Source: Aureococcus anophagefferens (Eukaryota; Sar; Pelagophyceae; Pelagomonadales; Pelagomonadaceae). From it: a stretch of DNA of 11,963 bases. Of this stretch, positions 1 to 7,250 are shown in pieces (positions within the stretch are counted from its first letter, which is position 1; the number at the start of each line of letters is the position of its first letter). The notes under the pieces were generated by a model that was not told the origin of the DNA, made no database searches, and was given only the letters and a program-made list of their open reading frames with translations. Made by a program: the position numbers and the translations under genes. Location of the stretch: assembly GCF_000186865.1 (NCBI RefSeq), contig NW_008705601.1:163602-175564 (forward strand), written 5' to 3'.

Positions 1-43
1 CGGAACGGACACGACCGCGCAGGCAAAACGAAGTGGGCGATGG

Positions 44-553
44 ATGAACGCCAAACTTAAACTTAAGCTTTCTACACATGCAAATTTAAGCAACATCACA
101 GGTACAGGTACGATGGGAGAGGTCGTATTGGCTACGGAGGAGAATGTTGACCAGCAGATAATGCATACAGACCATGAGGCCAAAAAAGGTAAGGAAGAAG
201 AAATTGGGTTTATCGTCATCCCGGTCACAGAAGCAGGGGCGAATTTATGCGTGTCTCGGGGATCACATAAAGTTGAATATTGTAAGAAAGAAGGGGACCA
301 ATGCATCCCAGCGGACTTCTCCAACGATGCTCCGCCAATTGAAATACCATTCGGGTATGCTATGATGTGCAGCAGGAACCTGGCGCACGCAGGTGCGAGA
401 ACTGGTCCAGACCAGCCTCCGGATGGAAGGCCACGGATCCACGTCTACTGCATGGACAAGACCGGCAGTACCTTCCCCGTCAGGCACGAGAAAAACTGGC
501 TGCTGTCTGGCCCAGCCAGGGCCATCAAAGTGCCACACCAGCTCCTCCCTTAA
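44..553 (+). CDS. 2-oxoglutarate/Fe(II) dioxygenase-like protein, 3' part (5' end outside window)
   Basis: The product resembles the C-terminal catalytic half of phytanoyl-CoA-hydroxylase-like 2OG-Fe(II) oxygenases, which use 2-oxoglutarate and O2 to hydroxylate a substrate. Visible residues, counted from the ATG at 44: an HxD motif (H41-T-D43), a strand pair with GSH (residues 63-65) typical of the double-stranded beta helix, a distal histidine in RNLAHAGA (H115), and an arginine nearby (RPRIH, R129/R131) in the place expected to hold 2-oxoglutarate. The frame is open from base 2 to the ATG, so the true start probably lies upstream and 169 aa is a minimum. The gene ends 111 bp before the left end of the inverted-repeat element. 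The substrate cannot be told. The family call is from motif order only, without a profile search. Confidence 0.6.
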   Translation: MNAKLKLKLSTHANLSNITGTGTMGEVVLATEENVDQQIMHTDHEAKKGKEEEIGFIVIPVTEAGANLCVSRGSHKVEYCKKEGDQCIPADFSNDAPPIEIPFGYAMMCSRNLAHAGARTGPDQPPDGRPRIHVYCMDKTGSTFPVRHEKNWLLSGPARAIKVPHQLLP

Positions 554-664
554 GAGTAAGCCTATCAAGGCGGACCTCGCCGTCGCGCACTATATCGAGA
601 CGGACCCCACTCGGCTGGGGTAGCTGCCCATTTATAGCCCCCGTTATTCTCGGCTCTTTTATTT

Positions 665-1232
665 GCCCGTTCATATTTATCTGCATTTATTTAGATATTT
701 ATTTCCTATTTATTTCCTATTTATGGCGCAAATCTATGTTGGCCCATCCGGGAACCATATGGCGCAAAATCTATGTTGGAACCAAGCCATAAGCCTTGTC
801 GAGGACATGGTGAAAAATGGAGTCGCAAGTCTTGGTTCCATCATGCATTTCGCGAATCTACGTTGGAATCATATGGCGCAAAATCTATGTTGGAACCAAG
901 CAATAAGCCTTGTCGAGGACATGGTGAAAAATGGAGTCGCAAGTCTTGGTTCCATCATGTATTTCGCGTCGAAGTCTTGGTTCCATCATCTATTTCATAA
1001 ACTTTCTACGCGCACTAAGTAATGGGCGTGCGGGTTTTTAATCACCAGGGTATGGAGATGATCAAAGTGTCCATTGAGTGGTATTGGTTCAGGTAGCGTC
1101 GACAAACCCGCATTAGATTGTTTCCATCATAGGCATGAATATTGGTTCCATCATGCTTTTCTCGACCACTTGGTTCCATCATACGATTAATCTATCCGAT
1201 TGGTTCCATCTTAGCAATCGCCCTTATTTATT
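665..1232 (+). repeat. Left terminal inverted repeat
   Basis: This arm is the reverse complement of 4768-5425. The block 985-1212 differs from its partner at about 6 positions. It carries eight copies of the motif TTGGTTCCATCAT or close variants (starting near 832, 946, 977, 1118, 1142, 1170, 1200, with a shortened one near 1084) and about 1.9 copies of a 114-bp tandem unit. Compared with the right arm it lacks one 114-bp unit, and near 742-756 it has a short extra stretch. An 11-bp duplication (TTTCCTATTTA) is also present around 702-723. Open frames across it are by-products of a repeat unit divisible by three. Confidence 0.85.
757..968 (+). repeat. 114-bp tandem repeat, left arm (about 1.9 units)
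   Basis: The word ATATGGCGCAAAATC recurs at 757-760 and 871-874 onward, and GAGGACATGG recurs at 801 and 915, both 114 bp apart. The second copy departs from the unit after about 968, where it runs into the rest of the TIR. The unit contains one TTGGTTCCATCAT motif. It equals 38 codons, so apparent ORFs persist through it; no protein-coding character is supported. Confidence 0.85.
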
Positions 1233-1268
1233 CCGTCTTTCTGGAAGAAATCTCTCCGATGGAAATTG

Positions 1269-1406
1269 ATGAAAAAATACAATATTGGTGTTTATTCATG
1301 CTGTGTCCGTTGCGGTTGCCAGATTAAAGAAGATGGAGACGTACATGACCACTGTATTTTAATCAACGATGGAGAAGATCTTGTATGCCCAGATCGCTGC
1401 GCTTGA
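1269..1406 (+). CDS. Small Cys/His-rich (zinc-knuckle-like) ORF, 45 aa
   Basis: The ATG at 1269 opens 45 codons ending in TGA at 1404-1406. The peptide has the metal-binding-like pattern CCVRCGC, then HDHC, then CPDRC (residues 11-16, 26-29 and 40-44), i.e. several closely spaced Cys and His around the acidic EDGD. It lies just inside the left TIR. It is in the same frame as the ABC1 kinase ATG 19 bp downstream, with only the TGA separating them, so it could be a separate small protein, the former N-terminus of the kinase, a readthrough extension, or a fragment captured with it. I do not recognise the family. Zinc binding is inferred from the spacing only. Confidence 0.45.
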   Translation: MKKYNIGVYSCCVRCGCQIKEDGDVHDHCILINDGEDLVCPDRCA

Positions 1407-1424
1407 CCTGTCACTTCTGCCCCG

Positions 1425-3041
1425 ATGAGTGGCTCGTCTGCGCAGAACAAAAGTAATTCATGGCAACTTAGTTTCCCGGCCGCAACGTTGACGTCAAAGC
1501 TCCGAGCCACCCGTCGACAATACGCGATATGGAAGTGCGTGTTTCCTTTATGTATGGAGTGGATTTGCATGCGCCTGAAAGTATATTCTGGATGCTGGGA
1601 TGCAGCGAGATTGGATGAAGAAATAAAACTGTACCATGTGCGCACCGCACCCAAAATTTACGACAAGATTGTCAACCTCAGTGGATTTTTCATCAAACTT
1701 GGCCAGAGACTATCTCTGAGTCGAGGTGTGGTCCCAGAGCCCTATGTTGTCGCATTTAGACCACTCACTGAACACGTCAAGCCACGGCCATTCGAGGTTG
1801 TTGAAGATGTTTTCAGGGGTGCAACTGGGCAACCCATGGTAGACGCCTTTGAATTTGTCGATCATCAGGCACTCGGCTCTGCAAGCCTTGGGCAAACACA
1901 CAGAGCAAGATTGCGTGCGAAATTCAGTGAAACTTGCGACAATGTGGTAGTGAAGATCCAATATCCTGAAGTGGATGAAACTTTTGTCCTCGACCTGGAC
2001 TATGTTTTACTTATCTCTAGGATAGTTGCCCCTCATTTACACTCTGGCCTCAAATTGGAGCACACAACGCACAAGGAGGAACTGGATTATCGCATCGAAG
2101 GTCGTAACCTGATTCGTGCTAGCAAGGCAATGACCGTGGCGGGGTTTGTTCCTACTTACATTGTAATCCCCCAACCAGTACTGTGCCTCACGACTCGCAA
2201 GACTCTCGTCATGGATTTTATCTCGGGTAAGAGCTACCAGTCAATCATTGAGCAAGATCTGGAGATGTTCTCTCGTGTGATGGGTTTCAATAGCGCCAGA
2301 GAACTACGCGCACATTATAATATGAGCACGGGGATTACTGAATTTAACGAAAGTGAGAGGCACGCAGTGACTTCTTTCCCGCGGCGGAGATTGGCCTGGT
2401 TGCATGCTGCTGCCAATTGTACTGGTCGCAAGCTGCTGCCAATCGAACATTTTAGCTGTTTCCCCTACCGATCTTATATTGACCTGCAGAGGATCTTGGA
2501 TATTCTTATCCAGGTCCATGGTTATCAGCTCCTTGTTGATGGTTTCGCTAACATTGATCCACATCCAGGGAATATCATTCTTATGTCTGATGGTCGGGTC
2601 GGTCTCATTGACTATGGGCAGTGTGTTATATTCTCGGAAAAAGAGAGGAGATGTATGGCGCAAACAATCCTATCGCTGCTGAGTGGGGACAAATACGCAG
2701 TAGCCGCATCCATGCGCTCATTCCCACCTGGTGGCTACAAACTGAAAAACGATTGCGCAGCAGCTACCATGAAGGCAGCTACTTTCGCATTTGACAGGTT
2801 TGAGCTCACACCCATAGTATACGAAGATGGTAGTTCAATAAACTTGGACTATGATGGGTTTCTCGAAAAGCATGCTGAGATCGTTGTGCCCAGGTGCCTT
2901 ACGCTTGCTCGGCGCCTTACCAGCATCCTTCTTGGGACAAGTCTCCAGATAGGAAGCTCCGTATCACTCGCCTCCAAGTGGGCGCGGTATGCAAAAGTAG
3001 CCGCCGCATCTCCCACTGGGCGTCGGGAATCACAACGGTAG
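1425..3041 (+). CDS. ABC1/ADCK (UbiB) family atypical kinase-like protein
   Basis: This 538-codon ORF shows the diagnostic ABC1-kinase elements in order: the KxGQ motif (K91-L-G-Q94), the Ala-rich-loop equivalent GSASLGQTHRA (151-161), the ion-pair lysine in VVKIQYP (K177), the acidic ELD/EGRN segment (219-228), the catalytic-loop DPHPGN (D378-N383), and the DFG-like LIDYGQ (D396). Family members act in mitochondria or plastids in ubiquinone, plastoquinone or tocopherol metabolism, with ATPase or kinase-like activity. An unusual stretch of about 85 residues (roughly 280-365) separates the hinge-like VMDFISGKSY from the catalytic loop. The start is the ATG at 1425; in-frame codons continue upstream to the TGA at 1404. 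No clear organelle transit peptide is obvious, although the first 50 residues are basic and contain a hydrophobic patch (CVFPLCMEWICM). It sits between the two TIRs and all core motifs are intact, so the product may be functional. Confidence 0.85.
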   Translation: MSGSSAQNKSNSWQLSFPAATLTSKLRATRRQYAIWKCVFPLCMEWICMRLKVYSGCWDAARLDEEIKLYHVRTAPKIYDKIVNLSGFFIKLGQRLSLSRGVVPEPYVVAFRPLTEHVKPRPFEVVEDVFRGATGQPMVDAFEFVDHQALGSASLGQTHRARLRAKFSETCDNVVVKIQYPEVDETFVLDLDYVLLISRIVAPHLHSGLKLEHTTHKEELDYRIEGRNLIRASKAMTVAGFVPTYIVIPQPVLCLTTRKTLVMDFISGKSYQSIIEQDLEMFSRVMGFNSARELRAHYNMSTGITEFNESERHAVTSFPRRRLAWLHAAANCTGRKLLPIEHFSCFPYRSYIDLQRILDILIQVHGYQLLVDGFANIDPHPGNIILMSDGRVGLIDYGQCVIFSEKERRCMAQTILSLLSGDKYAVAASMRSFPPGGYKLKNDCAAATMKAATFAFDRFELTPIVYEDGSSINLDYDGFLEKHAEIVVPRCLTLARRLTSILLGTSLQIGSSVSLASKWARYAKVAAASPTGRRESQR

Positions 3042-3522
3042 GTAGAAGACGAAACGACGACGACGACGCTCCTTACCCGACCCGTCGCGGGTGGGAAAAT
3101 GAGATTACGGTCGCCAATCGAATGACAAGTTTAGGACCTTGTGTCGAAATTTGACGTTTTTGTCGAATGTCAAGCATTCATTAGGGCAGCTGGCTCGAAT
3201 GCGTTGCGGTCTATGTTGGTGATGAATGGAATTGTCTGGATTTGGAGGAAGTTACTGAGGTGCTCTTCTGGCGGAGGAACAACGTGCGGGGATAAACACG
3301 GGGGGAATAACTAGGGCATACCGGGGAAATTGCCGTCCGATTTTGCGAACTTGACATCAGGATCGTGCACGGTGGTTGAACAAGGCGGGGGATAAACCAC
3401 GGGGGGGAGAACGGCGGGATCTGTCTTAGCAGCAAAGATACAACAAAGATTAGGATAGTCCCATTTCTACACACGGGTTGTGGTATTCTGCAGAACACAC
3501 AACGCCCGCCAAGAACCCGGAA
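3042..3522. other. Non-coding spacer inside the element
   Basis: There is no convincing gene here. It contains a GAC trinucleotide run near 3057 and two related G-rich blocks, GCGGGGATAAACACGGGGGG near 3287 and a similar one near 3385 with an extra C, about 98 bp apart. They may mark an old duplication or promoter-proximal sequence of the next gene. A short open stretch at 3185-3292 has coding-like codons but no start. Confidence 0.4.
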
Positions 3523-4490
3523 ATGACGACGCACGTCGAAGATAGCACCGCGCTGAAAGCCATCGAAGTCGAGGCCCCTGGGGCTGAAGCTCCCCCGAAA
3601 GCAAAGCGGTTCACCCACATGCTCCTAGACAACCTCGGTCGGTCCCAGCACGACCTTTCCGTGGAAGTCGCACGCAGCAACTGCTACTCCTTCGTGGCCC
3701 TGCTGTTCGTGGCCGTGCTCCTTGGAGCGATCTTGGCTGCGAATATTGCCGGCTACGAGCTTGTCAGGAAACGGAGGTCAACGACGACGACACGCTCAAA
3801 ACGCGCGACGGCAATACGGTGAAAGTGGCGCTCGTCGCTGACAAAGAGTGCCCCTTGGTGGAGCTGATGGGGATGACGCGTTCGGAGCTGACGGAGCAAA
3901 AGGTCGTTTACTTTTCCTCAGTTGACGCGGGCGGATCGGTCTGGTCACACGTGATGAGACCGGCCAACTTTACCCAGGAGGTGTCCGTGGCATCGATACT
4001 CTCGAAGTCAGAATCGAGTCTCGTCGCTCAAGGGTACTCTGGCACTCGTCTCGAGCTTCGTAAAATCATGATCGACTCGGCATATGCCTACGGCGGCGCA
4101 TTCACCGACGATGTCCACTGCGCGGATGGGTGCAATGTCATCTTTTGTGACGGAGTTGAGACCATCCCCGAAAACTACGACCGGCGTCTGCAGGGATCTT
4201 GCCCATTCACTCACGATCCGTTTCCATGCTGCGATTCAACGGATGTTCCGGCTGTTCCGGTTGCCAACTATTTACTTTCCAAGGGAGTGGTTTTCAATAC
4301 CAGATGGATGCCATAGATAGATGCTTTCATATTTAACGGGCTTTGTACGTCTTGCAGCTGTACAAGCGATGACCGTGGGCAGTCTGAATATTTTGCGTGC
4401 ATGAATGTTTTTGGAGCTGCAGTCAATTACGCCATGACCAGCCTATGCTCCTATGACCCTGTCGATTCTGGTATTGCCAACGGCTGTTAA
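3523..4490 (+). pseudogene. Single-pass membrane protein gene, Cys-rich ectodomain, broken by a frameshift and an in-frame TAG
   Basis: From the ATG at 3523 the first frame encodes a charged N-terminus of about 52 residues, then a hydrophobic membrane segment (FVALLFVAVLLGAILAAN), the layout of a type II membrane protein. Around 3762-3820 this frame ends at TGA 3820-3822, while another frame already reads plausible protein (DDDTLKTRDGNTVKVALVAD) and continues through a Cys-containing domain with YAYGGAFTDD and HCADGC. That second frame meets TAG at 4314-4316 but stays coding-like in the same frame to TAA 4488-4490, giving a Cys-rich tail (GLCTSCSC, then SLCSYDP). So one gene appears to carry a one-base-type shift plus one nonsense codon. 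The TDD could suggest a glycosyltransferase-type DxD, but I cannot support that family. An unrecognised short intron at the frameshift is a weaker alternative. Confidence 0.55.
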
Positions 4491-4607
4491 CTGATAAGAC
4501 GACCACCATATTCACTATCACCACTTACCATACCACCACACCCAAAACTACGCTATCTTACTGCAAGAAGCAATCAGCCTGCGGAATTTAAGATTTTACA
4601 TAGCATA

Positions 4608-4766
4608 TCACTGATTCATCATTTGTGCTATAGTCTCATATGAAATCCGCCCCGCATCCCAAGTTATAATTAAATCATCAAAAGGGACAATTTCACCCTC
4701 ATCGTCAATGGACGCTGGCTGCGGTATTTGTTCATCAATTATGTCTTTGGTCAAATAATGAACGCA
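4608..4766 (-). pseudogene. Coding remnant without a start, next to the right TIR
   Basis: On the minus strand an uninterrupted 52-codon frame runs from 4766 to the TGA at 4608-4610. It encodes an acidic peptide including DDEGEIVPFDDLIITWDAG and ending AQMMNQ. It has no usable ATG, and a stop (TAA) lies directly upstream at the inner edge of the TIR. The amino-acid composition looks like real protein, perhaps the C-terminal exon of a lost element gene. It lies between the broken membrane-protein gene and the TIR and is convergent with the plus-strand genes. The family is not recognised. Confidence 0.3.
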
Positions 4767-4767
4767 T

Positions 4768-5425
4768 TAAAATAAGCGACTGTTAAGATGGAACCAATCG
4801 GATAGATTAATGGTATGATGGAACCATGTGGTCGAGAAAAGCATGATGGAACCAATATTCATGCCTATGATGGAAACAATCTAATGCGGGTTTGTCGACG
4901 CTACCTGAACCAATACCACTCAATGGACACTTTGATCATCTCCATACCCTGGTGATGAAAAACCCGCACGCCCATTACTTAATGCGCGTAGAATGTTTAT
5001 CAAATAGATGATGGAACCAAGACTTCGACGCGAAATGCATGATGGAACCAAGACTTGCGACTCCATTTTTCACCATGTCCTCGACAAGGCTTATTGCTTG
5101 GTTCCAACATAGATTTTGCGCCATATGATTCCAACGTAGATTCGCGAAATGCATGATGGAACCAAGACTTGCGACTCCATTTTTCACCATGTCCTCGACA
5201 AGGCTTATTGCTTGGTTCCAACATAGATTTTGCGCCATATGATTCCATCGTAGATTCGCGAAATGCATGATGGAACCAAGACTTGCGACTCCATTTTTCA
5301 CCATGTCCTCGACAAGGCTTACTGCTTGGTTCCAACATAGATTTTGCGCCATATGATTCCAACGTAGATTTGCGCCATAAATAGGAAATAAATATCTGAA
5401 TAAATGCAGATAAATATGAACGGGC
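4768..5425 (-). repeat. Right terminal inverted repeat
   Basis: This is the reverse complement of the left TIR, but about 90 bp longer because it has an additional 114-bp repeat unit. It contains many copies of ATGATGGAACCAA, the same motif as in the left arm read on the other strand. The outer end is CGGGC at 5421-5425. The inner end fades near 4768 in AATAAGCGAC. Confidence 0.85.
5029..5354 (-). repeat. 114-bp tandem repeat, right arm (about 2.9 units)
   Basis: GATGGAACCAAGACTTGCGA occurs at 5041, 5155 and 5269, exactly 114 bp apart, and the word ATAT in CGCCATATGATTCC recurs at 5237 and 5351 with the same step. Units are nearly identical (for example CCAACG against CCATCG, TTATTGC against TTACTGC), which points to recent expansion or gene conversion. 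The extra unit relative to the left arm makes the two TIRs unequal. Confidence 0.85.
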
Positions 5426-5636
5426 ATCCATTTGCCCTATGTGCAAACAGATGGTTCATTGACTTTCAGTTTTTCTGTAAATTAGTCGCAGCCAAACTCA
5501 CAGCAGGTGTGCAGAAGTACACTCGCAAGCCAAAGATTAATGGTAGCTGTGGGGGACGCCAAAAAAGATAGGACACACTTTTTAGTCATTTTTTTCGTAA
5601 ACTCAAAAAACGACGTAAAAAGAGTGCCCTACCGTT
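5426..5636. other. Flank between element and the next repeat; no gene seen
   Basis: This AT-leaning stretch, with poly-A/T runs near 5570-5620, holds no supported coding region. Confidence 0.4.
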
Positions 5637-5720
5637 TTCTGCGTCTGTGGTGTCTGTCTGGTTAGCGTCACAGCGACGTGCCAGATAACACCAGGCTCAG
5701 CGAGGTTGCACAGTCGCCGG
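5637..5720 (-). repeat. 84-bp inverted repeat, left copy
   Basis: Its reverse complement matches 7303-7386 with about 5 mismatches and no gaps over 84 bp (shared core CACGTCGCTGTGACGCTAAC). Both copies are open in one frame (RRLCNLA then WHVAVTLTRQTPQTQK), but the differences look random and I do not call a gene. The pair may be the ends of a second, older mobile element or two independent copies of a dispersed repeat. Confidence 0.75.
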
Positions 5721-5736
5721 TCCCCGACGAGGCGTG

Positions 5737-5784
5737 AGCGGCGGTGTTGAGGTCCCTTGGGCAAGCGGCGGTGTTGAGGTCCCT
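5737..5784 (+). repeat. 27-bp-period short tandem repeat
   Basis: AGCGGCGGTGTTGAGGTCCC occurs at 5737 and again at 5764, followed by degenerate GTTGAAGT/GGTTGAAGT units to about 5826. It is a small minisatellite directly before the palindrome. Confidence 0.7.
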
Positions 5785-5830
5785 GTTGAAGTGCAAGGTT
5801 TGAGGTTGAAGTCCAAGTTGAAGCGGCTTT

Positions 5831-5858
5831 TAACATATCCCGCCGGCGGGATATGTTA
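5831..5858. repeat. 28-bp perfect palindrome
   Basis: The half-site TAACATATCCCGCC at 5831-5844 is followed immediately by its exact reverse complement at 5845-5858, with no spacer. It lies 28 bp past the stop codon of the minus-strand F-box-like gene (TAA 5887-5889). A ten-base word, ACATCGACGT, then repeats at 5863 and 5876. The function is unknown: it could be a transposon-end relic, a dimer binding site or an RNA 3'-end hairpin. Confidence 0.8.
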
Positions 5859-5886
5859 CGTGACATCGACGTCGCACATCGACGTG

Positions 5887-6865
5887 TTACAAGGTAGGCC
5901 GCATCGCGTCGCGAGGGGCAGGGTCATAGGGGTAGAGCAACCGCGCACTGTACCACGAGTAGGGGATGACTTCGCCAAGCTCGTTGAACTTATCCCATTG
6001 GTCTGACATCCGACAGTAGTCTACCTCTATGTCTCCAAAGTCTGAGGCAGCAGACGACGTTCCAGCGCCACGAACGTTGCGAATGTAGACGGATGATAGC
6101 GGATACGCGGAGAAAGGAAGCCGCCAGAAACTACCATTGACTGACAGGTCGAGCATGTGAGTCTGCCAGTTAAATGCTGCCTCGAAATGGAACCATTCCA
6201 ACCGCCGAGCATCCGCCTGGAGAACGTGTGTTGACCTGCCACTGTGATACATCAGTGCACCATAGCGCCCTCCACGACGTGACTTTGCCTTTGCATCACA
6301 TTCTACAAACAATCTGCACAAGAACGGAGGAGGCCCCCTTTTGTTCCAAGATTGGGGGTCAGCACGCGACGCTAGCTCAAACGAGGGCGCGCCGGTGTCG
6401 GTCGCCATAACGAAACAGTACCTTGAACCGCGTCACACAATTTCTGGAACCTGTTACCGGCCAAACCAGTCCACCATGGGTTATAGACAAGAAGCAAGGC
6501 CCAGATCCCGATCGTCGTTTACGGATGTCCACAGGGGGAACACGACCGTGTCCATCCTGCTTCGCGTTGTCGCGCATCCAGTTCGCACGAAGCGGGGCTT
6601 CCCACCGCTGCCGAAATCGGACGGCATCGTAGCCGTTATCAGACAGCGCATCCATGAGGCGTCGCTCGAGTCTAGGTGTGGTCCGGGCAAGCATGAAAAG
6701 CACACGCAAGTGATTCGCCGCGAAACGCTGCGCCAACGCTGGGAGAGAGGTGATGCTCGATAGATCCAAGAAGCGAAGCAAAACCCCAATGATGCCGGGG
6801 CTGCCCCAGAGTACCTGGAGGTCGCAGAGGGTCGTACGAATAGGGGTTCTATTAGCTATCATCAT
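5887..6865 (-). CDS. F-box-like protein with a concanavalin/LamG-like C-terminal domain (two exons proposed)
   Basis: Two minus-strand frames join well. Exon 1 (6865-6422) has an F-box-like helix region, GIIGVLLRFLDLSSITSLPA near residues 25-45. Exon 2 (6375-5887) reads a beta-rich segment (RRLEWFHFEAAFNWQ, then LDLSVNGSFWRLPFS, then FGDIEVDYC) like a concanavalin-type lectin fold. A 46-bp intron with GT at 6421-6420 and AG at 6377-6376 is in phase 0 and would give about 310 aa. That is very short for an intron, so a frameshift is the alternative. An ATG at 6408 could start exon 2 alone. I chose the ATG at 6865 because the upstream ATG at 6934 lies in repeat DNA. F-box proteins usually recruit targets to SCF ubiquitin ligases; the assignment here is by weak similarity. 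The gene lies between the two copies of the 84-bp inverted repeat. Confidence 0.45.
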
Positions 6866-6886
6866 TTGAACGATAGTATCACTATT

Positions 6887-7039
6887 TATATTGTCCGGAA
6901 TGGCATGCTGGAACCAATACCCGCGGATATGCATGATGGAATCAATATCTCCATACGCATGCTGGAACCAATATGCCTATAAGCAAGATGGAACCAATAC
7001 CTAATATATATTATCCGGAATGGCATGCTGGAACCATAG
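6887..7039 (+). repeat. Array of GCATGCTGGAACCAATA motifs
   Basis: Copies begin near 6903, 6931, 6957, 6983 and 7023. The 33-bp context around TCCGGAATGGCATGCTGG recurs exactly 120 bp apart (6887 and 7007). The core GATGGAACCAA is the same as in the TIRs of the 4.76-kb element. The array sits immediately upstream of the minus-strand F-box-like gene, so it may be an element relic that also lies in that gene's promoter. Confidence 0.75.
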
Positions 7040-7061
7040 AAAGTTAGGAAAGTTTACTAGC

Positions 7062-7088
7062 TTCCTAACGTCGCTATGACGTCAGTCA
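7062..7088 (+). repeat. 27-bp direct repeat with CRE-like TGACGTCA, copy 1
   Basis: TTCCTAACGTCGCTATGACG followed by TCAGTCA is found here and identically at 7251-7277. It contains the palindrome TGACGTCA, the classical CRE/ATF bZIP site. Confidence 0.7.
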
Positions 7089-7250
7089 CGGGTAAAGAGA
7101 ATACCAGAGCAGTTCCTAATTGATGCTTCCGTCTATCACAGTGCGAGAAGCAGCTATAACAGGGTTGGAAAGTATTAGGAAGGGAAGGGATATTTGGTGG
7201 CTCTGTACCAGCGAGCAACTAGGGAGATATAAAGCTCTCTATCTCTCTAG

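Larger units (their letters stand above)
665..5425. mobile_element. 4.76-kb element with long terminal inverted repeats, carrying an ABC1 kinase
   Basis: The sequence starting GCCCGTTCATATTTATC at 665 reappears as its reverse complement ending at 5425, and similarity continues inward to about 1232 on the left and 4768 on the right. Homology stops sharply outside these points. The 8-mer ATTTGCCC occurs at 661-668 and 5430-5437, just at or outside the ends, and is a possible target-site duplication, although the left copy overlaps the TIR start by 4 bp. The interior holds a small Cys-rich ORF, an ABC1 kinase, a broken membrane-protein gene and a minus-strand fragment. I found no transposase, integrase or polymerase motif, so mobilisation would have to be in trans. 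Long repeat-bearing TIRs occur in Foldback-like and Mutator-like elements; assignment to any superfamily is not possible from this copy. Confidence 0.75.

Noticed and set aside
663..1022. 119-codon open frame across the left arm, and 148-150-codon frames across the right arm
   Set aside because: They follow the 114-bp repeat, whose length is divisible by three; the same DNA is open in several frames and has no conserved-domain signature.
3185..3292. Coding-looking stretch (VYVGDEWNCLDLEEVTEVLF) between the kinase and the membrane-protein gene
   Set aside because: It has no start, an upstream stop, and is too short to separate from chance; it could be an exon but nothing supports it.
3763..3776. 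A 14-bp GT...AG segment that would restore the frame of the membrane-protein gene
   Set aside because: Far too short for a spliceosomal intron; a small indel is more likely.
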